Made by a program: the position numbers and the translations under genes. The notes beneath the pieces were generated by a model that saw only the letters and a list, made by a program, of their open reading frames with translations, did no database searches and was not told where the DNA came from. Of a stretch of DNA of 62,786 nucleotides, positions 41,875 through 51,433 are shown in pieces. Every line of letters starts with the position of its first letter. Positions within the stretch are counted from its first letter, which is position 1. The stretch comes from Blastocatellia bacterium UBA7656 (GTDB lineage: Bacteria; Acidobacteriota; Blastocatellia; UBA7656), in NCBI GenBank assembly GCA_002483445.1, contig DLHY01000168.1:1-62786 (forward strand), given 5' to 3'.

Positions 41875-41948
41875 TAGCGCAATGCGGTTAGATTGCGCGC
41901 CCTGAAAGTACGGCTTTTGGAGACCCGCAAGCTGACAGCTTGCGCCAC
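41875..41948. repeat. Bipartite hairpin unit, copy A
   Basis: First hairpin GCGCAAT/ATTGCGC (41877-41898), then CCCTGAAAGTA, then the second hairpin CGCAAGCTGACAGCTTGCG (41926-41944). The whole reappears in reverse orientation at 53188-53263. Copy A lies in the 5' leader of the second pyrophosphatase. Confidence 0.75.
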
Positions 41949-41979
41949 AATTTCAAAGGAGTAGCAAGAAAAAATAAAC

Positions 41980-44496
41980 ATGGAACTCGCTCTAGTTCTC
42001 GCAAAAAGCATAGTGGCATCCGCCGGACGATCCGTTCCGCTCAGAAAAATCGCTCGCATCGCGCTCCCGGCTCTGACTGCCGTCGCTTTCTTTTTAATAC
42101 AGGCGACCTCGGCTCTCGCCCAATCGCATCAGCCCGGCGGCGAGGCGAATTTGAAATTGCCCGACCTCTCGCGGGTATCTTTCCTCGGAATCGATGGCCA
42201 CACGCTTCTCGTGTTCGGCCTCGTGATATGTGTGCTGGGTTTGCTCTTCGGCCTCGCGATATTCGTCAACCTGAAAAAGCTCGCCGTGCATCGCTCGATG
42301 CGCGAGATATCGGAACTGATTTACGAGACGTGCAAGACCTATCTCATCACGCAGGGCAAATTCATTCTGATACTGGAAGCCTTCATCGCCGTCATCATCA
42401 TCCTTTACTTCGGCTTCCTTCTGAAATTCGAGGCAGTGCGCGTCATCATCATTCTGGTATTCAGCCTCGTAGGCATCGGAGGCAGCTATGGCGTGGCGTG
42501 GTTCGGCATCCGCGTGAACACGTTTGCCAACTCGCGCACGGCGTTTGCCAGTCTCGAAGGCAAGCCCTATCCGATCTACACGATTCCGCTAAAGGCGGGA
42601 ATGAGCATTGGCATGATGCTCATCAGCGTCGAGCTTTTCATAATGCTCTGCATACTGCTCTTCATACCGGGCGAGTATTCAGGCCCGTGCTTCATCGGTT
42701 TCGCCATAGGCGAATCGCTCGGCGCGGCGGCGCTGAGAATTGCGGGCGGCATATTCACCAAGATCGCCGACATCGGTTCAGACCTGATGAAGATCGTCTT
42801 CAAGATCAAAGAAGACGACGCGCGAAATCCCGGCGTGATAGCCGACTGCACGGGCGATAACGCGGGCGACTCGGTCGGCCCAAGCGCCGACGGATTCGAA
42901 ACCTACGGCGTGACAGGCGTGGCGCTGATCTCGTTCATACTGCTTGCGGTCAATGAAAAAGTTGCCGGGGCGAACTTCGAATTGATTCAGGTTCAGTTGC
43001 TCGTGTGGATTTTCGTTATGCGACTTATGATGGTCATCGCATCGGGCATCTCTTATTTCATCAATGAAGCGATGGCCAAAGCCGCCTACGGCAAAGCCGA
43101 CAAGATGAATTTCGAAGCGCCGCTCACTCGACTCGTCTGGCTCACTTCGCTGGTTTCGGTAGCGATGACTTACGCGGTCTCTTATGTCATCGTCCCCGAC
43201 TTAGGCGGAGACGCGAGTTTGTGGTGGAAGCTCTCGACGATCATTTCCTGCGGGACGCTTGCTGGCGCGATCATCCCGGAATTCGTCAAGGTGTTCACTT
43301 CCACCGAATCGCGTCACGTCAAGGAAGTGGTCATCTCATCGCGGGAAGGCGGCCCTTCGCTCAACATACTTTCAGGACTGGTCGCGGGCAACTTCTCGGC
43401 CTACTGGCTAGGGATAAGCATCGTCGCGCTTATGTCCGTAGCCTACGGCTTCAGCACTCAGGGCCTTGATATTCTGATGGTCGCTCCCGAAGTGTTCGCC
43501 TTCGGCCTTGTGGCATTCGGGTTCTTAGGAATGGGGCCGGTCACTATCGCCGTAGATTCTTACGGCCCAGTGACCGACAACGCGCAATCGGTTTATGAGC
43601 TTTCGCTCATCGAGCAGATTCCCAATGTCGAAGAAGAGATCAAGAAAGAACACAACATGATTGTGAATTTCGACCGGGCCAAGCACCTGCTCGAAGAAAA
43701 CGACGGCGCGGGCAACACCTTCAAGGCGACGGCCAAGCCTGTGCTTATCGGAACAGCGGTGGTCGGAGCGACGACGATGATCTTTTCGATCATCATGGCG
43801 CTGACCGACGGATTGAATGATGAAAAGGCGGTTCAAAGCCTCTCAATCCTTCACGCGCCTTTCATACTGGGACTGATCACGGGCGGCGCGGTTATTTACT
43901 GGTTCACTGGCGCGTCGATTCAGGCGGTGACTACTGGAGCATATCGCGCGGTCGAGTTCATCAAGGCCAACATCAAGCTCGAAGGCGTCGAGAGAGCGTC
44001 GGTCGAGGACAGCAAGAAAGTCGTCGAGATATGCACGCAGTACGCGCAGAGAGGCATGTTCAATATCTTCCTGACGGTGTTTTTCTCGTCACTGGCTTTC
44101 GCGTTCGTCGAGCCGTTCTTCTTCATCGGCTATCTGATTTCTATAGCCATCTTCGGACTCTATCAGGCGATCTTCATGGCAAACGCCGGAGGCTCGTGGG
44201 ACAACGCGAAGAAGATCGTCGAGGTGGAGTTAAAACAGAAAGGAACGGAGTTGCACGCAGCCACGGTCGTCGGCGATACGGTTGGCGATCCGTTCAAGGA
44301 TACTTCATCGGTGGCAATGAATCCGGTCATCAAGTTCACGACCCTGTTCGGGCTGCTTGCAGTCGAGCTTGCGGTGAAGCTGACTCATGATGCGGGAGCT
44401 ATGGTCAGCCATATCCTGGCGGCAGTCTTTTTCATCATCTCGATATTTTTCGTTTATCGTTCGTTTTACGGTATGCGGATCGGAGCGGAGAAATAA
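41980..44496 (+). CDS. Membrane-bound pyrophosphatase, K+-independent divergent type
   Basis: An 838-residue pyrophosphatase, 150 residues longer than the first. A signal-like N-terminal extension (LTAVAFFLIQATSALAQ) precedes the core. Active-site blocks are DIGSDLMKIVFKIKEDDARN, DCTGDNAGDSVGPSADGFE, and GDTVGDPFKDTSSVAMN. The diagnostic segment is GNTFKATAKP, with Lys at the K+-site position, so the enzyme should be K+-independent. The core has replaced DNVGDNVGDVAG by TGDNAGDSVG, as in the divergent clade known from Chlorobium and others, which is inference. It lies in tandem with the K+-dependent enzyme. Confidence 0.92.
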   Translation: MELALVLAKSIVASAGRSVPLRKIARIALPALTAVAFFLIQATSALAQSHQPGGEANLKLPDLSRVSFLGIDGHTLLVFGLVICVLGLLFGLAIFVNLKKLAVHRSMREISELIYETCKTYLITQGKFILILEAFIAVIIILYFGFLLKFEAVRVIIILVFSLVGIGGSYGVAWFGIRVNTFANSRTAFASLEGKPYPIYTIPLKAGMSIGMMLISVELFIMLCILLFIPGEYSGPCFIGFAIGESLGAAALRIAGGIFTKIADIGSDLMKIVFKIKEDDARNPGVIADCTGDNAGDSVGPSADGFETYGVTGVALISFILLAVNEKVAGANFELIQVQLLVWIFVMRLMMVIASGISYFINEAMAKAAYGKADKMNFEAPLTRLVWLTSLVSVAMTYAVSYVIVPDLGGDASLWWKLSTIISCGTLAGAIIPEFVKVFTSTESRHVKEVVISSREGGPSLNILSGLVAGNFSAYWLGISIVALMSVAYGFSTQGLDILMVAPEVFAFGLVAFGFLGMGPVTIAVDSYGPVTDNAQSVYELSLIEQIPNVEEEIKKEHNMIVNFDRAKHLLEENDGAGNTFKATAKPVLIGTAVVGATTMIFSIIMALTDGLNDEKAVQSLSILHAPFILGLITGGAVIYWFTGASIQAVTTGAYRAVEFIKANIKLEGVERASVEDSKKVVEICTQYAQRGMFNIFLTVFFSSLAFAFVEPFFFIGYLISIAIFGLYQAIFMANAGGSWDNAKKIVEVELKQKGTELHAATVVGDTVGDPFKDTSSVAMNPVIKFTTLFGLLAVELAVKLTHDAGAMVSHILAAVFFIISIFFVYRSFYGMRIGAEK

Positions 44497-44570
44497 TACG
44501 GGGCTTCAATCGAGACGGAGTTAAAAGGGCAGTGGTTGTAAAGATCGCTGCCTTTTTTATTCGAGCGCAG
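44497..44570. terminator. Bidirectional intrinsic terminator
   Basis: AAAAGGGCAGTG (44523-44534) pairs with CGCTGCCTTTTTT (44547-44559). A T-run on one side and an A-run on the other allow termination from both directions. It separates the convergent pyrophosphatase and Uma2 genes. Confidence 0.75.
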
Positions 44571-45128
44571 TCAGCTTGTCGGGAAGAGATCATCGACAGG
44601 CATCGTCCAACCGGGCAGCGCAGGCTCGGCTTCGCCTGACTGTCCGCGCCTGTAAATCGTCGGGTTTTCCTGATCGGTTGCGCGATACACCCGCACAACA
44701 TCTTCACCGAGCAAATCCACGTCCCACACCACAATCGTCCCGGCGGTGAAATAATCCCGTCGCTTTTCGGCCATCTCCTGTTCGGCTTTCGGGCCGTAAT
44801 CGTTTGCGCTTCTAACCTCTACTGCGAAAACAGGAGCGCCATCGTAAAAACTCATTCCAGGGTCAGGGCCGATATAGAATGCCGCGTCAGGGCTGAAAGA
44901 TTCGCGATTAGGGAGACGCACTCGGAAAGCCTTGTTGTCGCCGATGGCGCGTCCTCGTTTGGTGCGACGCGCATATTCGCGCAAAGAAGCAAACGCCTCA
45001 TCGCCAGCATAGCCCGGATCGCCTCCTGTCGGGGACATAATCGCTAATTCTCCTTTGATGATTTCAGCCTTGCCGTTCTCCGGGACATGATAAAGGTCTT
45101 CGATGGTGGCTTGAGTTTTCGTAGTCAT
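44571..45128 (-). CDS. Uma2 family (PD-(D/E)XK-like) protein
   Basis: A 185-residue member of the DUF820/Uma2 family. The fold is restriction-endonuclease-like: AEIIKGELAIMSPTGGDPGY, FSPDAAFYIGPDP (Asp), FAVEVRSANDYGPKAEQEMA (Glu and the following Lys) and DYFTAGTIVVWDVD. The family is abundant in cyanobacteria and in some Acidobacteria and often occurs in mobile contexts. Its biological role is unknown, and nuclease activity is inferred from fold only. The start has GGAGCGG upstream. Confidence 0.85.
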   Translation of the reverse strand: MTTKTQATIEDLYHVPENGKAEIIKGELAIMSPTGGDPGYAGDEAFASLREYARRTKRGRAIGDNKAFRVRLPNRESFSPDAAFYIGPDPGMSFYDGAPVFAVEVRSANDYGPKAEQEMAEKRRDYFTAGTIVVWDVDLLGEDVVRVYRATDQENPTIYRRGQSGEAEPALPGWTMPVDDLFPTS

Positions 45129-45300
45129 ATTTACCGCTCCATTATTGGCTGAAAGCTAGCACCCTGTTTCTAAAGGGGTCAAGCTGATTATAAGGCATCT
45201 TTTTCACCAAGCGATTACCTTTCTGTCTTTCAGTTCATTGACATCGCACTTTGCTCAGGATATTTTTTCGTGGTGATGACCACCACCGAGAGGTTGATCA

Positions 45301-45603
45301 ATGGGAAGTGATCGAAGGCAGGCGAAGCGCAAGGAGATACCGCTCAGGGTAAAGTATCAAAGCGCAGGCCGACAGGAGGAAACGCAGACGCGCGATATCG
45401 CTATTGGCGGGGTTTTCATCAAGTCAGTTTCTCCGCCGCCGGAAGGAGCGCGAATCAGGCTCACCTTCTCGCTGCCCGACGGATATCTGATCGAAGCTGA
45501 AGGCACGGTTGCGCATCGCCTGACGGGAGTGGGGATGGGAGTGGCCTTCGATCCTCTGAATTCGGAAGTCGAAGCCCGCATAGGCGAGTTTGTAGATTCC
45601 TGA
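45301..45603 (+). CDS. PilZ domain protein
   Basis: A 100-residue stand-alone PilZ domain. The c-di-GMP-binding motifs are RRQAKRKEI (RxxxR) at the N-terminus and TRDIAIGGVFI (D/NxSxxG form, here DIAIGG with Ala for Ser). A beta barrel follows: IRLTFSLPDGYLIEAEGTV, GMGVAFDPL. The protein probably senses c-di-GMP in the cytoplasm. A type IV pilin lies about 7 kb left, but no direct link is visible. GAGG precedes the ATG. Confidence 0.85.
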   Translation: MGSDRRQAKRKEIPLRVKYQSAGRQEETQTRDIAIGGVFIKSVSPPPEGARIRLTFSLPDGYLIEAEGTVAHRLTGVGMGVAFDPLNSEVEARIGEFVDS

Positions 45604-45733
45604 TCTACTTGTCTGTCCGGCAATCCGGCGACTTGAGGCTATTTGGAAACCCTGAAAACTCTCGATCAAGGTTGCAAACTCCAGAGCGCGTATTCATAAT
45701 TGCAGGCTGTTTTCATTCACAGGAGATCGTTTC

Positions 45734-46057
45734 ATGGCAAAGGAACAAATCATAAAGACCGGGCAAATCACTCTGCCCAGAATTATATTCCTCGTTCTCA
45801 CGGGCGGACTGGCTTTTTTGAGCGTGACCGGAGGAAATATCGGATTGAACATCGGCTACTGGGGTCTGACGCTGTTACTTTCGGGGCTGCTTTTCCTGGT
45901 CGCAATCGATTACGGAGTCGATATCGACAAGGTCGAGGCGAAATCGGCTCCGGCAGTTGCGCAGCCCGCAGCAGAGCGGGTCGTCGCGCAGGCGGAAATT
46001 GCGGACGCTTCTCGCCCTAAGCGTCGGACAAGCCGTCCCGCAAAGCGGAGACGATAA
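45734..46057 (+). CDS. Small membrane protein with basic tail
   Basis: A 107-residue protein. A short N-terminal segment leads to two hydrophobic helices (LPRIIFLVLTGGLAFLSV and GYWGLTLLLSGLLFLVAI). An acidic stretch (YGVDIDKVEAK) and an Ala/Pro linker then precede an Arg/Lys-rich tail (RPKRRTSRPAKRRR). The tail could bind nucleic acid or lipid. No family is recognised. ATG 45734 has GGAG upstream. Confidence 0.7.
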   Translation: MAKEQIIKTGQITLPRIIFLVLTGGLAFLSVTGGNIGLNIGYWGLTLLLSGLLFLVAIDYGVDIDKVEAKSAPAVAQPAAERVVAQAEIADASRPKRRTSRPAKRRR

Positions 46058-46303
46058 GAGCCGTGATGCTCAACAAGCTTTGGCTCAAACTTCAATTTTG
46101 TTACAATACCCGGTCAAAGTTGCGTTCTATACTTGGCAAGAGTCGAAACCACCCACGATTTGTGCTTTTATACTGATGCCGGACTTCCGGCCACAGAGCA
46201 ATCGAGGGATGAGTTTCTGGTTTTGAAGAATCGTTCCAGCCCTCTCGGCAGGAATTAAAAGACCGAAAGACTTTCTAAAATCTGAGGAGTGTGCGATTAG
46301 GTT

Positions 46304-49249
46304 ATGAGTAATCGTGTTCTTTGCTCGATATTGTTGCTGCTGGCAACAATCGCCCTCTTGCCCGTCAAAGGGCAGTTAGCTTTATCGAAAGCGACGCCTA
46401 CTGCGGGCAAATCGCAGGATGTGCTGGTCGAGCAGGTCGTCATTCGCCAGAACCGGCGCATACCTGAATCCACCATAAAAATCTGGATCGGAACTCGCGA
46501 AGGCGAACCCTTTATTCCCGCTCAAATCACCCGCGATATCCGCGCCCTCTATGCCCAGGGACATTTCGATGATGTAAAAGTCTATTCTGAAGACGGCCCT
46601 CGCGGAGGCAAAATCATCACCTTCGAAGTCAAGGAATTCCCCCTCCTGCTCGATATCAAATACGAAGGTCTCAAGTCTCTTCAGCAGTCCAACATCCTCG
46701 AAGAGTTCCGCAAGCGACAGGTCGGTCTGTCGAAAGAATCGCAGTACGATCCGGTGAAGGCCAAGCGCGCGGCTGCGGTCATAAAGGAAATGCTGGCCAA
46801 TGAGGGACGCCCCGAAGCCAAAGTCGACCCCATCGTCGAAGACATTTCAGCGACGGCGGTCGGTCTCACTTTCAAAGTCGAGGAAGGCCCGCGCTTCCGC
46901 GTCGCCGATATCGAGTTCGAGGGCAACAACGTCTTCTCAGACTCCCACCTGCGCAAGCAGATGAAACTGGTCAAGGAAGTCGGATTGTTTACGACCTTCA
47001 CCTCGAAAGATATTTATCACAAGGAAAAACTCGACAGCGATCTTCAGCGATTGCGCGCTTTGGTCTACGCCGACAATGGCTATCTGAGAGTCAACTTCGG
47101 CGAGCCGAGAGTCGAGCAGGTCGGGCGTGTCGGCTCCTGGATTCCCATCTTCGGCCACAAGGGAGAAGGGCTGAAAATAGTCATCCCCATAGACGAAGGG
47201 AAACAGTATCGCGCGGGCGAGATCAAGGTCGAAGACAACACCGAATTCACCGCCGACCAGATCAAGGAAATTCTCAACATAAAACCGGGCGATGTCGTCA
47301 AGGGCTACAGCGTAATCCAGAAGGGGATGGACAACCTTAAAAAGGTCTACGGCACTCGCGGCTACATTCAGTTCACCGCCTCTCCGCAGATCGATTACAA
47401 AGACGACCCTTCAGACCCGACAAAGGGAATCGCCGACATCACCTTCCAGGTTGAAGAAGGCAAACAGTATACGCTCCGAAGGCTGGAATTCATCGGCAAC
47501 ACTTTCACCCGCGACAATGTGCTTCGCCGCGAAGTGCTGCTCAATGAAGGCGACCGCTACAACCAGCAGTTATGGGACTTGAGCCTCCTGCGACTGAATC
47601 AACTCGGATACTTCGATCAGATCAAGGAAGAAGACGCCACGGTCAATACCAACGAGCGAGAAGGCCAGGTCGATATGACGCTGAAGGTTCAGGAGAAAGG
47701 CCGCCAACAGATAAGCTTCACGGGCGGAGTGTCGGGCATAGGCGGATCGTTCATCGGGATAGATTATTCGACCAACAACCTGCTCGGCTACGGCGAAGCC
47801 CTCTCGTTTTCGATAGCGGCAGGCAACCGACAGAAAATTTTCTCGATCGGATTCACCGAGCCTTATCTGAGAGGCCGCCCCATCAGCCTCGGCTTCAACC
47901 TCTTTTATCAGGATTATCAGTTCTTCGGCTCAGGATTCAGCGCGCTGACTATCGGCAACAACCTGCAAACCTTCGACAGCTCATCGCTCTTTACGCAGCG
48001 CACAGCCGGTCTTTCGGTCACGGCGTCGTCTCCGCTTCAGTACTTCATGCCGCGATTCCGAATGGGTCGCTTCATAAGGATCGGGCTGTCGTACTCTTTC
48101 CGCACCACCGACATAATCGATCCGCAGAACAATCGCGATTCCAATATGGATAATGACTCTCGACTGACATTCCGCCAGAGCGATGTGACGCAATCGACTA
48201 TAACTCCGAGTTTCGTCTACAACACTCTGAACTCTTCGCTCGATCCGACGAAGGGCCAGTCGATGACGTTTGCGGTCTCTTTTTCAGGCGGATTCCTGGG
48301 CGGCAAGGTCAACACGATTCAGCCGACGCTTGAGTATAAATTCTTTCGCCCGTTTTTCGCCGGACGCGAATATACGGAGCGCCCCGATCCGGCCAAGACT
48401 CGCACCTTCGGAATGCGATTTCTGGCCGGACATATAAGCTCTTTCGGAGAGCCGTTTCAGTCCAACTCGTTTTCATTCGTCGGCGGCACCCCGCTCTTCG
48501 GAAGATACTTTCTCGGAGGCGAGGAGACGATTCGAGGATACGGCATTCGAGGCATCGCTCCAACATCTACAGTCAGCACAGTCACGTCGGCCCGCAATCC
48601 CTTCGCCATCGATCCGTTCTCTTTGAAGCGGCTGAAAGTCCGCCCCCCGCGTCAGGCCACGGGCAATTCAGTCGCGCCGAGCGTGCTTGAAGAGTTTGTC
48701 TTCACGGATCGCGAGAATCCGCTTCGCTTCCCGGATTTTCCGACTTTCATAGGCGGAGACACGCAGCTTCTGCTCAACTTCGAGTATCGCATCCCGGTTA
48801 TCGGGCCGCTTCAGCTCGTGCCTTTCTTCGACATCGGGTCGGTTTTCAATCTGCGCAACTACAGCGATCAGTTGATCATAAGCGAATCGCTCAGCGACAC
48901 GCCGCTCTCAAGCCTCACGCTGAATCCGCGCGGATTGCGCGCATCGCGGCGCGAACTGAGAGAGGCGCGCACGCCTGAGACGCCGCCCGGCTCTCTGCCG
49001 CCGGGATTCCGGTTTGCCACCATATTGGCCGATCAACAGATAAAGCAGAAAATCGAGCTTTCGAATACGGTGTCCAGCATATTAGACAACTATCGCTTCA
49101 GCACTGGAGCGGAGATAAGAGTTCAGGTGCCGGTCATCAACGTGCCGTTCCGTTTGATATTCGCCTTGAACCCGAACGCGAAGACGAACAATGTGTTCTT
49201 CTTCGAAGACAAGAGGGCGATCAGGTTTTCCGTAGGCCGAACCTTCTGA
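46304..49249 (+). CDS. bamA: Outer membrane protein assembly factor BamA
   Basis: A 981-residue Omp85 protein that folds beta-barrel proteins into the outer membrane. A signal peptide (about residues 1-30) is followed by five POTRA domains (about residues 35-460, each with a G-x-F/N hairpin such as FRVADIEFEGNNVFSDSHLR). The 16-strand barrel comes last. The L6 loop motif is ETIRGYGIRG. The C-terminal strand ends VGRTF with aromatic Phe, as in BAM substrates. It is larger than the E. coli protein by a long extracellular loop (residues about 760-900). It is followed by two skp/ompH genes. Confidence 0.93.
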   Translation: MSNRVLCSILLLLATIALLPVKGQLALSKATPTAGKSQDVLVEQVVIRQNRRIPESTIKIWIGTREGEPFIPAQITRDIRALYAQGHFDDVKVYSEDGPRGGKIITFEVKEFPLLLDIKYEGLKSLQQSNILEEFRKRQVGLSKESQYDPVKAKRAAAVIKEMLANEGRPEAKVDPIVEDISATAVGLTFKVEEGPRFRVADIEFEGNNVFSDSHLRKQMKLVKEVGLFTTFTSKDIYHKEKLDSDLQRLRALVYADNGYLRVNFGEPRVEQVGRVGSWIPIFGHKGEGLKIVIPIDEGKQYRAGEIKVEDNTEFTADQIKEILNIKPGDVVKGYSVIQKGMDNLKKVYGTRGYIQFTASPQIDYKDDPSDPTKGIADITFQVEEGKQYTLRRLEFIGNTFTRDNVLRREVLLNEGDRYNQQLWDLSLLRLNQLGYFDQIKEEDATVNTNEREGQVDMTLKVQEKGRQQISFTGGVSGIGGSFIGIDYSTNNLLGYGEALSFSIAAGNRQKIFSIGFTEPYLRGRPISLGFNLFYQDYQFFGSGFSALTIGNNLQTFDSSSLFTQRTAGLSVTASSPLQYFMPRFRMGRFIRIGLSYSFRTTDIIDPQNNRDSNMDNDSRLTFRQSDVTQSTITPSFVYNTLNSSLDPTKGQSMTFAVSFSGGFLGGKVNTIQPTLEYKFFRPFFAGREYTERPDPAKTRTFGMRFLAGHISSFGEPFQSNSFSFVGGTPLFGRYFLGGEETIRGYGIRGIAPTSTVSTVTSARNPFAIDPFSLKRLKVRPPRQATGNSVAPSVLEEFVFTDRENPLRFPDFPTFIGGDTQLLLNFEYRIPVIGPLQLVPFFDIGSVFNLRNYSDQLIISESLSDTPLSSLTLNPRGLRASRRELREARTPETPPGSLPPGFRFATILADQQIKQKIELSNTVSSILDNYRFSTGAEIRVQVPVINVPFRLIFALNPNAKTNNVFFFEDKRAIRFSVGRTF

Positions 49250-49331
49250 CCTTCGGGCGCGCCCGACAAGCTGGAAGCGAGAGACGCGCATTGATATAAT
49301 GCCGTTTGAATTCAGACCAACAGGAGTGTTT

Positions 49332-49949
49332 ATGTTCAAGACAAAGTTCGCCATCTTCGCGGCATTGGTGGTGGCAGCCTCGGTTTCGGCGCAACAGCCT
49401 CCACCAAGCGCGCCCGCAGGCCCCGTGCCTGATGGCAAGATCGCCATGCTCAACACGCAGGTATTCCCCGGTCAAATACTTGAGCTCAAGCAGAAGTATG
49501 AGCAGGTCGACGCTCAGTTCAAGCCTCGCTCTGAAAAGATCAAGGCCGACCAGACGCGATTGCAGACCATCCAAACCGAGTTGAACACCAGAGGCCCTTC
49601 ATTGGCTCCTGACAAAGTGGCTCAGTTGCAGGCCGAGGGCCAGGACCTCGAAAAACAAATCAAGCGCGATGTTGAAGACGCGCGGGCCGATCTTGCCAAA
49701 GCTGAAGACCGGGCGACGAAGCCTGTTCGCGAAAAGCTGTTTCAATTCCTTCAAGGCTACGCCCAGCAGCGCGGCATAGTGATGATAATCAACACTGCCG
49801 GTGTGGCTCAGACCGGATCAATCGCCTACGCAAACCCGGCTACAGACATAACCGAGGACTTCATCAAGGAATATAACAAGGCCAATCCCGTCCCGGTTTC
49901 CGCCCCCGCAACACCTCAGCCCGCCGCGCCCAAGAAGCCCGGCCAGTAG
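49332..49949 (+). CDS. OmpH/Skp family periplasmic chaperone
   Basis: A 205-residue exported protein. A signal peptide (MFKTKFAIFAALVVAASVSA) is followed by PDGKIAMLNTQVFPGQILEL (the core beta strand, start of the OmpH domain), then a long coiled coil (about residues 60-150) and AGVAQTGSIAYANPATDITE near the end. The Skp fold binds unfolded outer-membrane proteins. It follows bamA on the same strand, as in proteobacteria. The tail is Pro/Ala-rich. Confidence 0.88.
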   Translation: MFKTKFAIFAALVVAASVSAQQPPPSAPAGPVPDGKIAMLNTQVFPGQILELKQKYEQVDAQFKPRSEKIKADQTRLQTIQTELNTRGPSLAPDKVAQLQAEGQDLEKQIKRDVEDARADLAKAEDRATKPVREKLFQFLQGYAQQRGIVMIINTAGVAQTGSIAYANPATDITEDFIKEYNKANPVPVSAPATPQPAAPKKPGQ

Positions 49950-49965
49950 GCGAAAGGAAACAGGA

Positions 49966-50577
49966 ATGAAACTGCTCAAATCCATTTTCATAACGGCTGC
50001 GCTTTTCGCTCTAGCCATATTCGCGTCAGCGCAACAGGGCGCGAAACCGCCTCAATCGCCAGCAACTCCTCAGCCGGTGCCGAAAGGCAAGATCGCCATT
50101 ATCAGCACCGACCAGCTTCAGGCCGAGATTCAGGAATTCAGAGTCAGGCTCGAAGCTATCAATCGCCGGTTCGAGCCTGAGGTGAAGGAACTGGAGGGCG
50201 AAGCCAACAAGATACGCGCGCTTGAGACGACCATCGAGACCCAGAAAGACATTCTCGGCGCGGCCAAAATCGCCGAACTTTCCGAACAGCTTGAAAGAAT
50301 GAAGCGCGCCTATCAACGCAGCGCCGAAGACCTTCAGGCCAAGGGTGGCCGCGAGCGCGATCTGGCCATGCAGCCTCTGAATGAAAAATTGTCCAAGTTC
50401 GCCGCAGACTATACGACTCGCAAAGGGATAATCATACTGTTCGACATTCAAAACTCATTCGAATCGAACACGCTGATCTGGTATGACCCGCGAATCGATG
50501 TGACGAAAGACTTCATCGCTGAGTACAACAAAGCCTACCCCGTTGCAACACCTCAACCCAAACCGCAGGGAAAATGA
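49966..50577 (+). CDS. OmpH/Skp family periplasmic chaperone, second copy
   Basis: A 203-residue relative of the preceding gene, 16 bases downstream. The signal peptide is LLKSIFITAALFALAIFA. The OmpH core is GKIAIISTDQLQAEIQEFRV and the coiled coil runs from about residue 55 to 130. It ends NTLIWYDPRIDVTKDFIAEY like its neighbour (SIAYANPATDITEDFIKEYN), so the pair arose by duplication. Skp works as a trimer, so the two might form mixed assemblies, which is inference. Confidence 0.87.
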   Translation: MKLLKSIFITAALFALAIFASAQQGAKPPQSPATPQPVPKGKIAIISTDQLQAEIQEFRVRLEAINRRFEPEVKELEGEANKIRALETTIETQKDILGAAKIAELSEQLERMKRAYQRSAEDLQAKGGRERDLAMQPLNEKLSKFAADYTTRKGIIILFDIQNSFESNTLIWYDPRIDVTKDFIAEYNKAYPVATPQPKPQGK

Positions 50578-50584
50578 CAGACAC

Positions 50585-50637
50585 AAAAATGCCCGATAAA
50601 AGCCTCGTCTCCTGATACGCTTTTATCGGGCATTTTT
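50585..50637. terminator. Strong bidirectional intrinsic terminator
   Basis: The arms AAAATGCCCGATAAAAGC (50586-50603) and GCTTTTATCGGGCATTTT (50619-50636) are exactly complementary, with a T-run on each strand. It ends the bamA-skp-skp transcript and, in reverse, the DUF4388 transcript. Confidence 0.9.
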
Positions 50638-50645
50638 GCGCGCTG

Positions 50646-51356
50646 CTACATTGAATCAATCGCGCCCATGCCTGCCTCTTCCTCATCCTTGGCGCGGAGC
50701 AGATCGAGTATGAGCGCGGTGTTGCTCGACGCCTGAATCACGCGCTCGTACTCGGCTGAAGATTTTTCGAATTCGAAAGTGCCGTCGACGACGCCCGTGA
50801 ATTTGCTCATAGCTTCCAGCCCCGCCTCCGAAGGTGTTCTCGCGTTCGCTATCAGTCCGTTGCTCATATAAATCTCGCCGTTGGCTGACGCAGACACGAT
50901 GCGAAGCACCCCGGTCAGGCGGCTGTTCTCAAGTATCTGGATGATGTCGAAGAGGCTTATCTCTTCAAGCTGACCGGCAAGAATTTTTCGACCGGGCGGA
51001 GCCTGCTTCTCCTGGGTGGCTGCGGTGTAATGACGCAGGTCGCGCAACTGGCCGGTGACGGAAACTCGCGGGTCGAGCCGTTTGGCTTCGAGCAGTCTTT
51101 CGTTGGCGCGCTCAAGCTCTCCGCCCGCAACATGCAGACTGGCAAGCGCGAGGCATTGCTGTGCGGCCTGATCGCGACGACCGGCTTCGAGCAGTATCTC
51201 GCGGAGCTTTTCGCGAAGCCCTATGTGTCGGGGAGCGTTGTCGATGCCGCGTTCGAGGGTCTCGATGGCGCGATTGAGCATACGGTATTTGACCAGAAGC
51301 TCGGCATCGATTATTGCGCTTTCGGGGTCAAAATCTCCTGGGTTGTTCTTTGCCAT
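50646..51356 (-). CDS. TPR plus DUF4388 (PatA N-terminal-like) protein
   Basis: A 236-residue protein. The first 110 residues are helical with TPR-like repeats (ESAIIDAELLVKYRMLNRAI and AQQCLALASLHVAGGELERA). From about residue 125 the DUF4388 module follows: LAGQLEEISLFDIIQILENS, RLTGVLRIVSASANGEIYMS, NGLIANARTPSEAGLEAMSK. The module is often fused to receivers and GGDEF domains in Deltaproteobacteria and Acidobacteria and is probably an interaction domain. It is cytoplasmic and lies between the bam and lpx blocks, convergent with bam. Confidence 0.85.
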   Translation of the reverse strand: MAKNNPGDFDPESAIIDAELLVKYRMLNRAIETLERGIDNAPRHIGLREKLREILLEAGRRDQAAQQCLALASLHVAGGELERANERLLEAKRLDPRVSVTGQLRDLRHYTAATQEKQAPPGRKILAGQLEEISLFDIIQILENSRLTGVLRIVSASANGEIYMSNGLIANARTPSEAGLEAMSKFTGVVDGTFEFEKSSAEYERVIQASSNTALILDLLRAKDEEEAGMGAIDSM

Positions 51357-51433
51357 CCGTTCCTCTTGTTCTCTTCTCTCTCCCCCTTGAACGCAAACAG
51401 TTTAACACATTCAGCCCTCATCACAAAAAACCA

